Below, in pieces: positions 34,656-44,018 of a stretch of DNA of 64,000 nucleotides. This DNA is from DASRHT01 sp035293765 (GTDB lineage: Bacteria; Chloroflexota; Ktedonobacteria; Ktedonobacterales; Ktedonobacteraceae), in contig DATGMF010000029.1 in assembly GCA_035293765.1 (NCBI GenBank), positions 1 to 64,000 on the forward strand, in the 5' to 3' direction. The position numbers were made by a program, and so were the translations under genes. Position 1 is the first letter of the stretch. Each line of letters begins with the position of its first letter. The notes beneath the pieces were generated by a model. That model was given only the letters and a program-made list of their open reading frames with translations, was not told where the DNA came from and ran no database searches.

Positions 34656-34705
34656 GACATTTGCTTTCATTGCAGGCATCATTAGCGGAAATGAAAGCAA
34701 ATGTC
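34656..34705. terminator. Perfect 16-bp inverted repeat between convergent genes
   Basis: GACATTTGCTTTCATT at 34656-34671 and its exact complement at 34690-34705, with an 18-base loop. It sits between the thiolase stop and the stop of the VWA gene, so it probably ends both transcripts. No T run follows. Confidence 0.65.
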
Positions 34706-34714
34706 ATAGCGGGA

Positions 34715-35905
34715 TCAGTCCTGTTCTGCTCGCGCGGCTACAATATCGTTTTTGGCCGCCCAGAGGGCAAGGTCCTGCTTCTGGATGGCGGCGGCCATGA
34801 GGTCGGGGAAGAGATCGGGCGTGCAGGCGAAAGAAGGGATGCCCAGGTTGGCGAGGTGGGCCGCGTTGCGCTGGTCGTAGCCGGGCGCACCCTTGTCGCT
34901 GAGCGCCAGCAGACAGACAACCTGGACGCCGCTGCCGACCAGTTCCGCCGCCCGTCGCAGCATCTCCTGATTGTTGCCGCCTTCGTAGAGGTCGGTGATC
35001 AGGACCAGGATGGTCTGGGTGGGACGCGTGATGATCTGCTGGCAGTAGGCCAGGGCGTGGTTGATATCTGTTCCTCCGCCGAGTTGTGTGCCGAAGAGCA
35101 GATCCACCGGGTCCTGAAGATCGTCGGTGAGATCGACCACCGCCGTATCGAAAACGACCATGCGGGTGCTGACGGCTTTGATCGAGGCCATCACGGCTCC
35201 GAAGATGCCCGAATAGACGACCGAAGCCGCCATTGAGCCGCTTTGATCGACGCAGAGCACGATGTCGCGCAGCGACGAACGCTTGTGACCATGCCCTACC
35301 AGGCGTTCGACAATGATAGTATTATGTTCCGGCAGGTAATTCTTCAGATTGATACGGATGGTATTGTGCCAGTCAATTTCATTTGGACGCGGGCGATAAG
35401 AGCGGGTGGCGCGGTTGAGGCTGCCCCGTACCGCCTGGATCAATGGATTCGCCAGTTTGCGCTCCAGCTCCTCTACCACTTTGCGCACAACGTGACGCGC
35501 CGTGTCTTTGGTCTTCTCAGGAATAACTTTGCTGAGCGAGAGCAGGGTAGCGACAAGATGAACATCGGCATCCACCTGCTCCAGCATCTCCGGCTCAAGC
35601 AGCATCTGTGTGAGGTTCAGCCGTTCCAGAGCATCCTGCTGCATCACGCGTACTGTGGATGATGGGAAGTAGGTGCGAATGTCGCCGAGCCAGCGCGCGA
35701 CTTTGGGCGAGGAACCGCCGAGACCTGCCGAGCGTTCAGAGTCGTAAAGCGCCTCAAGCACGCCGTCCATGCCCATATCGCGCTCGCTCAGCGCCAGGCC
35801 GCCTCCAGCGCCACCTTTGCCGCCGCCAACTCCTAAACCCTGACTCGCATCTTTGCCCAAGACGAGCCGCCAGCGCCGTAAACGCTCTTTCTCATCAATT
35901 GCCAT
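34715..35905 (-). CDS. VWA-domain protein of the MoxR cassette
   Basis: 396 residues. The first 40 are Gly-rich; residues 45-205 are a helical region found in VWA partners of MoxR ATPases. The C-terminal VWA domain has a full MIDAS metal site: DQSGS (Asp220, Ser222, Ser224), GGGTDI (about 276-281) and TDLYEGG (about 305-311). There is no signal peptide, so it is cytosolic. Its ATG overlaps the end of the DUF5682 gene by 11 bases. VWA proteins of this kind act as substrate or assembly adaptors for MoxR-type AAA+ ATPases. Last gene of the five-gene operon. Confidence 0.88.
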   Translation of the reverse strand: MAIDEKERLRRWRLVLGKDASQGLGVGGGKGGAGGGLALSERDMGMDGVLEALYDSERSAGLGGSSPKVARWLGDIRTYFPSSTVRVMQQDALERLNLTQMLLEPEMLEQVDADVHLVATLLSLSKVIPEKTKDTARHVVRKVVEELERKLANPLIQAVRGSLNRATRSYRPRPNEIDWHNTIRINLKNYLPEHNTIIVERLVGHGHKRSSLRDIVLCVDQSGSMAASVVYSGIFGAVMASIKAVSTRMVVFDTAVVDLTDDLQDPVDLLFGTQLGGGTDINHALAYCQQIITRPTQTILVLITDLYEGGNNQEMLRRAAELVGSGVQVVCLLALSDKGAPGYDQRNAAHLANLGIPSFACTPDLFPDLMAAAIQKQDLALWAAKNDIVAARAEQD

Positions 35906-38312
35906 TGAATTCTACCCCCATAATCTGTGCCAGCACAGGCAACACTTTGTCGGCCCGCTGTTGATTGATATCGCTGCGCGTAACTCCCACTACCGCGTTG
36001 CCAGCATGAGCAGGCGATGAACTCGATAGATGCTTGACCTTCTCGCCCATCTTCTGGCGCTCTGGCTGTTGGAAGCCGGAGAAGGCGCGACGCAGGATGG
36101 GCAGCAGGGCGTCGAATGTATCGAGGGGCAGGTCGCTCATCCAGGCGTCCAGCGCCCGCCAGAGTCCGTCCTGGTGCAGGACAAGCATGCCACTGCCATG
36201 CAGCACACCCTCTATCCACGCGGCAGCCTGAGGAGCCGGCGCGGCAAGGGAGAGCGCGAGCCGTGTCTGGCGCTGCAATTCCTCATCGTCCAGCGCGTTT
36301 TGTTCCAGCAGCAGGCGACAGCAACGCCCGCGCACCAGCCCATGAATGCTCTCGCGCTCGGTAAGCTGGCGCAGGATAGTCAGCCACTGCTGGCGCTGCT
36401 CGTCGCGGTTGAGCAGGCTAACGCTGCCCTGCACATGATCGATGCTGGCAATCATGGCGCGGGCGGCATCATCGTCCAGCGAAGCGCACGCTCCCGGCAG
36501 ACCGATGATAATACGTTCAAACAAACCGTCGAGCACGGGCAGGATGCGTTCCGCCTTTGTCTGGCGTACATCGCCATAGCGTGCCACGCGTGCCAGAGGC
36601 GGCATGGCGGCCATCATATGCTGAACGTCGGCGGAGATGGCGGCGCGTTTCTGAATCTCTTGCAGCAGATGATCGATAGCGCCCGGCAGCTCAGCCAGGA
36701 TCGCCTGGTCCAGCAGCTCGGTCAGAGGGGGCAGGTCTTCGGTGGTATCTGCCGTGTGGTGAACGTAAGAGGTCGCGGCTACCTCGACGGTGTTGCCCCA
36801 GATGTTGGCCTCGATCAATGAGACCACGAATTCGACCTGCCATTGCAGTTGCCAGTGTTCATGGAATGTGCCGGTTTTGCCATAGACGCGCTGTGGCTCG
36901 CCCCAGTTGATCGTGAGCAGGCGCAGGCGATGCAGGAGCTGGCTGCGCGCGCGATCCGTCTCTTTGCGCAGGTCGAGTTCAAGTTTGACAATTTCTGTCG
37001 AAGGCTTGAGCCGCAACTTGCGCTGCTGGATTTCCAGGTCACGCTGCAAGGGAACTGCGGGCGTCTCCGGGGGCACCTGTCCCAAACGGTCGCCAATCTC
37101 TAGCTTATCGCGAATCAGTTCCATCGGCGTCGCGTTACCGTGGCAGAGCACCGTCTGGATCGCCTCGTGCTGCTCCGCTAAACCAGGCATTGGCAGATCG
37201 CGCATGGCAGCCAGAGCTTCGCTCAGCCGAACGGCTTCGATGACGCTGGCGGATGAGGCGTCAAGCCCTTCGGCACGTAAAAGGCGGGCTGCGTGGGTCA
37301 TCCAGCGAATAGTAACGCGGTCGGCAGTCGTCCAGAGGTGCTCGTACCAGCCGGGCGAGGTGACGCCAGCGCCATAGCCGCTGCGGTAGGAGAGGCGCGA
37401 GTTGGTCCACGGAATCCAGGTGGTCTCAACCTTGATGCGTTTCAGCCCGTTGAACAGGGCCGCGTCAGATTGAGCGGAGTCGCTATTCGCCACTTCCTTA
37501 CCGAGCGACTGAGCGGAGCTAGCTCTGAGAAGAGCGTTGTCGCTCGGAATTTCAAGGAGCACAGGAGCATGCCACGCGCCGCAGACGATGGCGATACGCT
37601 CAAAACCCTCCTGTTGAGCCGCGCGAATCGTCTGGCGCATGTAGGCTTCGCGCAGGGCTTCTATCTCGTCCTTTGGCGTGGGATCGCTCCGTAGCGCGGT
37701 CATTGCCTCCAGAATGCCTTCAAAGAGATTGGTGGCGTCGCGCCGCTGCTCGATTTGCTGCTCCCACCAGAGTTCGTGGTCGCTATAGCCGGCGGCTTCA
37801 GCCAGCATTGCCAGCGGGTCATCACGCTTGTCCATAAGCGGGTTGTGGGGCTGCGCAGGCGCTAAAGCGGACGCGATAAATCGGGTCCCTACGCTGATGG
37901 TTGTGTGCGCGCCTGCGCTCGCGCGCTGCTCGTCAACGGGCGCGGTTTCATCGGGCGGCGTTTCCGTCGCCTCCACCTCATCGCTTGCCGGCAAGATCGC
38001 CAGTTGGATCGCTTGAGGCAGGTCCATAAAACGCGCGGGAATACTGCGTTGCAACGCGTAACGCAGAGCCTGCCACTCGGGCGAGAAGTGCGTGAAAGGA
38101 TAGTAGACCGAGCGCCTGGGATTGTCGGGCGCGTAGATGAGGAGCGCAACCGGCGGCTGCATCTCCTCTCGTAGCAGGAGCGGCAGGACTTCCTGGGCGT
38201 CAGGTGGTCCCTCAACCAGCACAATATCCGGTTTGAGCGCCTCCAGTGCAGCATATAAGCTGCGCGCACAGCCGGGACCATGATGGCGCACACCGAAGAT
38301 GTGCAGGCTCAT
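35895..38312 (-). CDS. DUF5682-family large protein
   Basis: 805 residues. The N-terminal 280 residues look like an EreA/ChaN/TraB-type fold: FGVRHHGPGCARSL (about 6-19) with paired His, DIVLVEGPP (about 29-37) and a later IVCGAWHAPVLLE (about 236-248), where His and Glu could form a metal or hydrolytic site. The rest is helical. AGGAGG precedes the ATG, which lies one base from the MoxR stop. A 25-nt interspersed repeat is translated in frame at about residues 140-148 (VGTRFIAS), between the two conserved parts, in a low-complexity linker. The domain name is from memory of this conserved cassette; the biochemical function is not known. Confidence 0.8.
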   Translation of the reverse strand: MSLHIFGVRHHGPGCARSLYAALEALKPDIVLVEGPPDAQEVLPLLLREEMQPPVALLIYAPDNPRRSVYYPFTHFSPEWQALRYALQRSIPARFMDLPQAIQLAILPASDEVEATETPPDETAPVDEQRASAGAHTTISVGTRFIASALAPAQPHNPLMDKRDDPLAMLAEAAGYSDHELWWEQQIEQRRDATNLFEGILEAMTALRSDPTPKDEIEALREAYMRQTIRAAQQEGFERIAIVCGAWHAPVLLEIPSDNALLRASSAQSLGKEVANSDSAQSDAALFNGLKRIKVETTWIPWTNSRLSYRSGYGAGVTSPGWYEHLWTTADRVTIRWMTHAARLLRAEGLDASSASVIEAVRLSEALAAMRDLPMPGLAEQHEAIQTVLCHGNATPMELIRDKLEIGDRLGQVPPETPAVPLQRDLEIQQRKLRLKPSTEIVKLELDLRKETDRARSQLLHRLRLLTINWGEPQRVYGKTGTFHEHWQLQWQVEFVVSLIEANIWGNTVEVAATSYVHHTADTTEDLPPLTELLDQAILAELPGAIDHLLQEIQKRAAISADVQHMMAAMPPLARVARYGDVRQTKAERILPVLDGLFERIIIGLPGACASLDDDAARAMIASIDHVQGSVSLLNRDEQRQQWLTILRQLTERESIHGLVRGRCCRLLLEQNALDDEELQRQTRLALSLAAPAPQAAAWIEGVLHGSGMLVLHQDGLWRALDAWMSDLPLDTFDALLPILRRAFSGFQQPERQKMGEKVKHLSSSSPAHAGNAVVGVTRSDINQQRADKVLPVLAQIMGVEFNGN
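37869..37893 (+). repeat. 25-nt interspersed repeat, copy 3, inside a coding sequence
   Basis: Identical in all 25 positions to copy 1 at 28265-28289. It lies on the opposite strand inside the DUF5682 gene, read through in frame without a stop, in a part of the protein that looks like a flexible linker. Confidence 0.8.
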
Positions 38313-38313
38313 A

Positions 38314-39459
38314 TTAGAGTACCTCCTGACACGCGCGATACAAATCTTTCCAGCCGTCGCGCTCTTTTACTACCGTTTGCAGGTATTCCAGCCAGACCAC
38401 GCGGTCCTGCACCGGATCTTTCACGATGGCTCCGGTCAGGCCCGCCGCCAGATCGGCAGCCTTGAGCGTACCATCGCCGTAGTAGCCAGCCATCGCCAGG
38501 CCGTTGTTGATAACCGAGATCGCTTCGGCAGTGGAAAGCGTGCCGCTGGGCGACTTCACCTTTGTTTTCCCATCGGTGGTCACGCCGTTGCGCAGTTCGC
38601 GGAAGACCGTCACCACGCGGCGAATTTCTTCTAGGGCGGGCTTTTCGGCGGGCAGTTCAAGCGCCTGCCCCAGACCGGCAACGCGCCGGTCAACAATCTC
38701 GACCTCCTCATCCATGCTATCAGGCACGGGGAGAATAACCGTATTGAAGCGGCGCATCATCGCGCTGGAAAGCTCGTTCACGCCCTTATCGCGATTATTG
38801 GCGGTGGCGATCAGGTTAAAGCCTTTGCGCGCCTGCACCTCGGTATTGAGCTCGGGGATCGGCAGCGTCTTCTCGGAGAGGATGGTGATCAGCGTATCCT
38901 GCACCTCGCTCGGTATACGCGTCAGCTCCTCGATGCGGGCGATTTTGCCTTCCTCCATCGCGTTCATCATCGGGCTCACCACCAGGGCGGCGGGCGATGG
39001 CCCTTCCACCAGTAAGCGAGCGTAATTCCAGCCGTAGCGGATCGCGCTCTCGTCTGTGCCCGCGGTTCCCTGGATCAACAAAGTTGAGTTGCCGGAGATA
39101 GCTGCGGCTAGATGCTCGCTAACCCAGCTTTTGGCTGTCCCAGGTGTGCCATAGAGTAGCAGCGCACGGTCAGTTGCCAGGGTGGCGACGGCGATTTCGA
39201 TCAGGCGAGGATTGCCAATATATTTGGGCGAGACGACGAAGCCGTTGGAGAGGGTGCCGCCCATCAGATAGGTACGCACAGCCCAGGGAGAGAGTGCCCA
39301 GTTGGGCGGACGCTGGCGCTTGTCCTCCTTCACTAATGCCGCCAGCTCTTCCGCGAACTGCTGTTCGGCATGCTGGCGCAAAACGGTATTGACGGCTGGG
39401 GCGTCGCTTGTGGCGGTAGTCGTTGTTACAGGCTTTTTTGGCGATCCGTTCGATGTCAT
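38314..39459 (-). CDS. MoxR-type AAA+ ATPase
   Basis: 381 residues. Walker A GTPGTAKS (104-111); a Walker B-like segment at KIARIEELTRIP (about 177-188); sensor 1 NLIATANNRDKG (about 214-225) and an arginine finger region SSAMMRRFN (about 230-238). MoxR ATPases are hexameric chaperones that insert cofactors or remodel a client with a VWA partner, here the gene two positions downstream. The first 80 residues are a family-specific extension. It lies 2 nt after the DUF5691 gene. Confidence 0.9.
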   Translation of the reverse strand: MTSNGSPKKPVTTTTATSDAPAVNTVLRQHAEQQFAEELAALVKEDKRQRPPNWALSPWAVRTYLMGGTLSNGFVVSPKYIGNPRLIEIAVATLATDRALLLYGTPGTAKSWVSEHLAAAISGNSTLLIQGTAGTDESAIRYGWNYARLLVEGPSPAALVVSPMMNAMEEGKIARIEELTRIPSEVQDTLITILSEKTLPIPELNTEVQARKGFNLIATANNRDKGVNELSSAMMRRFNTVILPVPDSMDEEVEIVDRRVAGLGQALELPAEKPALEEIRRVVTVFRELRNGVTTDGKTKVKSPSGTLSTAEAISVINNGLAMAGYYGDGTLKAADLAAGLTGAIVKDPVQDRVVWLEYLQTVVKERDGWKDLYRACQEVL

Positions 39460-39461
39460 TG

Positions 39462-40985
39462 TTATATAATCTCCTCTAAAATGCGTTTTCGTGTGCGTAC
39501 CAGTTCAGTAAATGTATCGAGTTCGTGGCGCCAGTAATGGATTTGCCAGCCACTCCCTTCTGGTAACTCCAGAGGCTCCATCGCCGCTTCGAAACAGGTT
39601 GGTGGCAGCGAAAGGGCGGCATGTGTAAGCGTTGTGCTCCATTCATTAACGGCTTTCAGGTGTCCTGCGAGCGAGGCAACGGCCTTTTGTAAGCTCTGGA
39701 GGTAATACTCTGCAAATGCCTGGCTCCATGTGCCTTTCATGGTGGTTAGAGCGATTTGCCACTCCTCGCTATCAGCAGGGTATTGCAGGAGATAGCGTTC
39801 TACCTCGGATTGAGGAATGAAGCGGGCCAATGCCTCATGTATCTCAGAGGCGTACATCTCACGCACGCTTCCGCGATCACGATGTTCGCAGAGCCATTGC
39901 CAGAGCGGTAATGTCCAGGATTTTGTCTGATGAAGTACAGTAGCGTATGACCAGCATAACAGGATATCGTTTTTCCTCTTATGCGCTTTTGCCGCGTTTA
40001 TCAATGCAGCGGGCGTAGCAGCGAAACGCTCTTCCCAATGGGTGGGAGGGATGAGCGAAAGCACCTGGGTCTGATACCAGCTCTTGTCCTTGCTATTTTT
40101 GGGCGCCGTCGGGATGCCGTCGCGTTGCCAGGTTTTATCAATCTCTTTTGGCTCTTTCAGCTTGAATGCGCCATCGTAGGTCAGGATGGCATCGGCCCGC
40201 GCCAGCATGCGTTGAGCCAGAGCTGATGTGGGGATGCGCGCCAGCAGTTCCGCCGCCGTGGCGCGCACGCCTTCGCTACGGTCGTCAAGCGCCTTTTCGA
40301 GAAACTCTTCGTCTGCGGCGGCAAGTCCGACCTTGAAGGTAGCGAGGAATTTGTTTCGCGCTTCAGCTTTTTCCTGCTTCCATACCTCATTGAGCCAGTC
40401 GCGCGCTTTTGCCGGATCAATGGCGCGCAATTGATGTAAAATCTCGCTGCGTTGACCGACCGTTCCTTCCTGCCAGATGGTTTCAGCATCGTCTGGTAAG
40501 GTATCTCCACCCAGAAACTGCGCCACCCACGACCAGCCAGGATTGAGCTGACTGAGCCAGCGCCCGCGCTCGCCAATGACCGGGATCAGCGCCGCCCGTA
40601 TATCTTTTGACTGCGCACCGTAGGTCAGCGCCTGGGGCAATAGTTCATATGGGAGGCGCTGTCCAAGCTGCTTGAGGCGCTGCAATGCTTCCGGCAGTAC
40701 TTCATCGTGCTCCTTCTGCAACAGGCTCTCCAGCAAATTTGCGGCAGCTGGTGAGCATACAGGTAAGCTTTCCTGAGCGGCTGGACGTGGCGCTTCCGGG
40801 GCAGATTTTGTCTGTCGTCCTGCCTGGCGATAAAGGCTCCACGCGCCCGCCGTGAGGAGCAATTTGCGCTCGGCATCATCGTTAGCAATCTGGGTGGCGA
40901 GCGCATCAACGGGCGTTCCTGTCGTCACGTCCTTGCTGCCAAGCTGGCCCGTGCCGACGATTGCCATTGTGACAATAGTATCCAT
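39462..40985 (-). CDS. DUF5691-like helical-repeat protein
   Basis: 507 residues. The N-terminus has WSLYRQAG (about 50-57); the middle (about 100-260) is made of short helical pairs with the look of HEAT-type repeats (e.g. LDDRSEGVRATAAELLARIP). No catalytic motif. The family name is from its recurrent place in MoxR/VWA/SWIM clusters; confidence in the name is moderate. Probably a scaffold in the complex. GAGG precedes the ATG at 40985. It follows the SWIM gene by about 115 nt and precedes the MoxR gene by 2 nt. Confidence 0.72.
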   Translation of the reverse strand: MDTIVTMAIVGTGQLGSKDVTTGTPVDALATQIANDDAERKLLLTAGAWSLYRQAGRQTKSAPEAPRPAAQESLPVCSPAAANLLESLLQKEHDEVLPEALQRLKQLGQRLPYELLPQALTYGAQSKDIRAALIPVIGERGRWLSQLNPGWSWVAQFLGGDTLPDDAETIWQEGTVGQRSEILHQLRAIDPAKARDWLNEVWKQEKAEARNKFLATFKVGLAAADEEFLEKALDDRSEGVRATAAELLARIPTSALAQRMLARADAILTYDGAFKLKEPKEIDKTWQRDGIPTAPKNSKDKSWYQTQVLSLIPPTHWEERFAATPAALINAAKAHKRKNDILLCWSYATVLHQTKSWTLPLWQWLCEHRDRGSVREMYASEIHEALARFIPQSEVERYLLQYPADSEEWQIALTTMKGTWSQAFAEYYLQSLQKAVASLAGHLKAVNEWSTTLTHAALSLPPTCFEAAMEPLELPEGSGWQIHYWRHELDTFTELVRTRKRILEEII

Positions 40986-41101
40986 TTAAACCTCGTTATT
41001 GCAGTTTCACTTGACATTTTCGGATGTGATCTCTATACTCCCTTCAAGGGGAGCGACGCGAGCGGATGGCGAACTCGATCCGCAAGAGGATATTGAAAAA
41101 G

Positions 41102-42445
41102 TTATAGTGCGTGATATTTGTGATCCGCCAGCATGCCGAGCGGCAAAAGCGCCTCGCCATCCCACTCGCCGACGAAATCGACGGGCCAGCCACCCGCGAG
41201 CGCCATCAGTTTCCAATGCTCCTCGACCAGCGGCAGCATCTGATTGTTGCTATCGCAGATGTACCACTGATCTCCCGTGCAGAACGGGATAACGTTATGT
41301 AATGTGCAAAGGAAGCGGTCACGCCAGGGCTGATGGGCCAGCGTCGTTGCCATCTCCTCAAAGAAGTCCTCAATGGTTTCTGCTGTGGGGAAAGACTCTG
41401 TAATCGCGCTCACATCTCCCCGGCGCGCCGTCAGGATCGCGCGATGAGGAGCTGCACCGGGCCAGAAAACAAGGTCGGCGGTTTGCTGAATGCCGATAGG
41501 ATACTGTTCGGCAAAGGCAGCACCTGCGAAAGAGAATTGTAGTAGCAGCGCCTGTCGTTTGCTCGTAGTGCCGAGCAGCCAGGTGCGCTGCGAACGCCCG
41601 CGATCTTCATCCTCAGTTGTCTGTCCCAGGATCAGCCAGTTGTCGGTCACCTTCTCGCCACGCATGATTACCTCATCCTCTTTCAGCGACCAGCCGATCA
41701 ACTGGCGTACATCCTCTTGCAGTGCGGGATCGAGCTGGTCGAGCCGCCGAAAAGCCTGGGTCAGCAGCGCCAGTTGCCCCAGGTGAGCGAGCAGTTTTTC
41801 GGGCCAATCGGGCGAAGAATTGGGAATATCAGCCATGCGTGCGACGCGGTTAGCCAGTCCTTTGGCCTGGGCGTCCTCCATTAGCGCCTTCTGGCTGGCC
41901 CAGAACTTTGCTGGTTGGGTTTCCAGCTTGCCCAGCCCATTGCGTACAATATCGTTAAGCCAGAGATCGAGCCGATCTATTCCCATTGTTACTTGCGAGA
42001 GACGTTTCTCAGCTGTTTTTTTCTGCGCCGCCGCTTGCTTGCTATTCAAACGACCGGCGTCGCTCTCGCTGCTGGCAGGCTCTTTGGCCTCCGTTTTTGC
42101 CTCTTTGCGTTTGCTGGTAGCCGCGCGTTTAGCCAGCCAGGCAGTAATCCATTCTGGCGGCTCGGTTGTGGGCACGGTAGAAGGAGTGTTAACGGCGAGC
42201 AGCAGCAGGCCGAGTCCATGTTTGCAGGGAAGTTTGCGGCTGGGACAGCTACATTGGATGGTCAGGGAAGAGAGGTCCACGCGCACCTGGTAGAGCGCGC
42301 TGCCCTGGCACTCCCCCCAGAGCGCCTCCGGGCTTTGCCCCAGGTTCTTCCAATTTTTAGCATTCGCCAGCTTCTTTCCGGCGGCGGAAGAACTGGCATC
42401 GGGAGCCATCGTTAGCACCTGGTCGGCGGTAAGTTGAATACCCAC
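41102..42445 (-). CDS. SWIM zinc-finger protein, first gene of the MoxR cassette
   Basis: 447 residues starting with GTG at 42445 (GGGGGA upstream). The SWIM zinc finger CxCx6CxH is at Cys65, Cys67, Cys74 and His76 (CSCPSRKLPCKHGLG); SWIM domains bind DNA or protein. A Lys/Glu/Ala-rich linker (about 105-145) follows, then a large helical and strand domain ending with WYICDSNNQMLPL, possibly a receptor for the complex. It has no membrane segment. It heads the operon in front of DUF5691, MoxR, DUF5682 and VWA genes. Confidence 0.87.
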   Translation of the reverse strand: MGIQLTADQVLTMAPDASSSAAGKKLANAKNWKNLGQSPEALWGECQGSALYQVRVDLSSLTIQCSCPSRKLPCKHGLGLLLLAVNTPSTVPTTEPPEWITAWLAKRAATSKRKEAKTEAKEPASSESDAGRLNSKQAAAQKKTAEKRLSQVTMGIDRLDLWLNDIVRNGLGKLETQPAKFWASQKALMEDAQAKGLANRVARMADIPNSSPDWPEKLLAHLGQLALLTQAFRRLDQLDPALQEDVRQLIGWSLKEDEVIMRGEKVTDNWLILGQTTEDEDRGRSQRTWLLGTTSKRQALLLQFSFAGAAFAEQYPIGIQQTADLVFWPGAAPHRAILTARRGDVSAITESFPTAETIEDFFEEMATTLAHQPWRDRFLCTLHNVIPFCTGDQWYICDSNNQMLPLVEEHWKLMALAGGWPVDFVGEWDGEALLPLGMLADHKYHAL

Positions 42446-42672
42446 TTATATCCCCCGTCACAAAGTTGTGTGATTACCTACAGATTAATTCTCCGGCAGT
42501 ATACACAAAACGGAAGGGGTTGGCATGGTAATAGGCCACACTCTAAGAGAAATATGCTATTGCCTGTTAACCTCATGACTGCGATCCTGCCTGAATCGCT
42601 TTTCGCCTGAAACTTCACCTCTAACCGATACGTGAGAGTGTTATGGAGCTGATATATAGGGAGGAAACGCCG

Positions 42673-43068
42673 ATGCAAGAGCAAGAAAAAATTCAGCAAA
42701 TACCGGTAAAGGTCTATCGCTCTGAAGATCGCCTGATGGTGGCAGCCCCGATGCCTGGCATGGAGCCGGAAGATATCATTGTCGGCATTGCTGATAGTGG
42801 CGATCTGATTATCAGGGGAGAGATACGCGCGCTGCTCAAAGATATCAAAGAGCTGCTTGTTGATGAATGGAGCGTGGGCATGTACTATCGCGAACTACAT
42901 TTGCCCAATGCGGTAGACGGTCAACACGCCAACATCACCTATGGCAATGGTGTGCTTGTAGTGGCGTTGCCTCTCAGCCGGAACGGACAGACCACCCCGG
43001 CAACGCTCATCCTGGAAAAAGTCAGCGTCGCCCACGGCGAATATATGGGCAAGGCCGGTCATATGTAG
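42673..43068 (+). CDS. Hsp20/alpha-crystallin small heat-shock protein
   Basis: 131 residues from the ATG at 42673 (GGGAGGAAAC upstream). The crystallin domain spans about 10-120: VKVYRSEDRLMVAAPMPGMEPEDIIV, then GDLIIRGE, YYRELHLPNAVD and the closing YGNGVLVVALPLS. The last strand has VVALPL rather than the usual IPK motif, and there is an insertion around LLKDIKELLVDEWS, so it is a divergent member. Small heat-shock proteins hold unfolded proteins. A terminator hairpin follows at once. Confidence 0.85.
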   Translation: MQEQEKIQQIPVKVYRSEDRLMVAAPMPGMEPEDIIVGIADSGDLIIRGEIRALLKDIKELLVDEWSVGMYYRELHLPNAVDGQHANITYGNGVLVVALPLSRNGQTTPATLILEKVSVAHGEYMGKAGHM

Positions 43069-43069
43069 A

Positions 43070-43095
43070 GGGCGGAGGCAAGCTCCGCCCTGTTC
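43070..43095 (+). terminator. Intrinsic terminator after hsp20
   Basis: GGGCGGAG, loop GCAAG, CTCCGCCC, then TGTTCTTCTG. Perfect 8-bp stem immediately after the stop. Confidence 0.7.
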
Positions 43096-43204
43096 TTCTG
43101 TACAGGATAAGAACTGGCTCATTGTCCAATGGCTGCCGTTGTCTCATTATGCTATTCTAGTCGAGGGTGTATTAGTAGAGCAGCAGAGACCTGAAGGGGA
43201 GCAA

Positions 43205-43987
43205 TTGGACATTCAAAAATATCTAGAGCGCATAAATTATCATGGTTCGCTTGCACCGACGCTTGATACACTACAGGCGCTGCACGAAGCTCATCTTCTT
43301 GCAGTGCCTTTTGAAAACTTGAGCATTCATTGTGGGCGTGCAATTCACCTAGATGAAACAGCATTTTTTACTAAAATTGTTGAAAACAGGCGCGGCGGCT
43401 TCTGTTATGAGCTAAATGGGTTGTTTGGAGCATTGCTAACGACGCTTGGCTTTCAGGTCTCATTGCTCTCAGCAGGCGTGGCTCGTAGTGCAGGCGGATT
43501 TAGCCCTGCATTTGATCATTTGGCGCTGCTTGTCCATCTGACAGAAGATTGGCTGGTTGATGTCGGTTTTGGAGACTCTTTTCTCAGGCCGGTGCAGCTC
43601 ACTCAGGCTTTCGAGCAGGTTCAGGGTGGGCGCGCCTATCGCTTTGAACGTTCGGGCGATTATTGGGTTCTGCAACATAGAGAAGATACGTGGCAATCCA
43701 GCTATCGCTTTACGCTGCACCCATACAAGCTCGCGGATTTTGTCGAGCGATGCCACTTTCACCAGTCTTCTCCAGAATCGCACTTCACCCAAAGACGTAT
43801 CTGTACGCTTGCTACTGCGTTCGGCAGAGTCACATTAAGCGAACAAAAACTGATCGTAACAACGGGAAGGGAGCGGCAAGAGCGGCTGCTTAAAAAGCAG
43901 GACGAATATTTAGCCACCCTTGCTGAACAATTTGGCATCTTCCTCTCATTAGAGGATGGGAAGAATTTGACGAGAAACCTCTTTTAA
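43205..43987 (+). CDS. Arylamine N-acetyltransferase
   Basis: About 260 residues if translation starts at TTG 43205 (AGGGGAG just upstream), which places the family's usual first residues (DIQKYLERINYHG) at the N-terminus; no ATG is available, and a longer TTG start at 43139 has no ribosome binding site. The catalytic triad is Cys in RRGGFCYELN, His in FDHLALLV and Asp in LVDVGFGDS. The enzyme moves acetyl from acetyl-CoA to aromatic amines or hydrazines. The gene stands alone, after the hsp20 terminator and convergent with the fluoride channel genes. Confidence 0.88.
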   Translation: MDIQKYLERINYHGSLAPTLDTLQALHEAHLLAVPFENLSIHCGRAIHLDETAFFTKIVENRRGGFCYELNGLFGALLTTLGFQVSLLSAGVARSAGGFSPAFDHLALLVHLTEDWLVDVGFGDSFLRPVQLTQAFEQVQGGRAYRFERSGDYWVLQHREDTWQSSYRFTLHPYKLADFVERCHFHQSSPESHFTQRRICTLATAFGRVTLSEQKLIVTTGRERQERLLKKQDEYLATLAEQFGIFLSLEDGKNLTRNLF

Positions 43988-44018
43988 GTTGACGTGAGAT
44001 GTCTACACCATGCTGATG

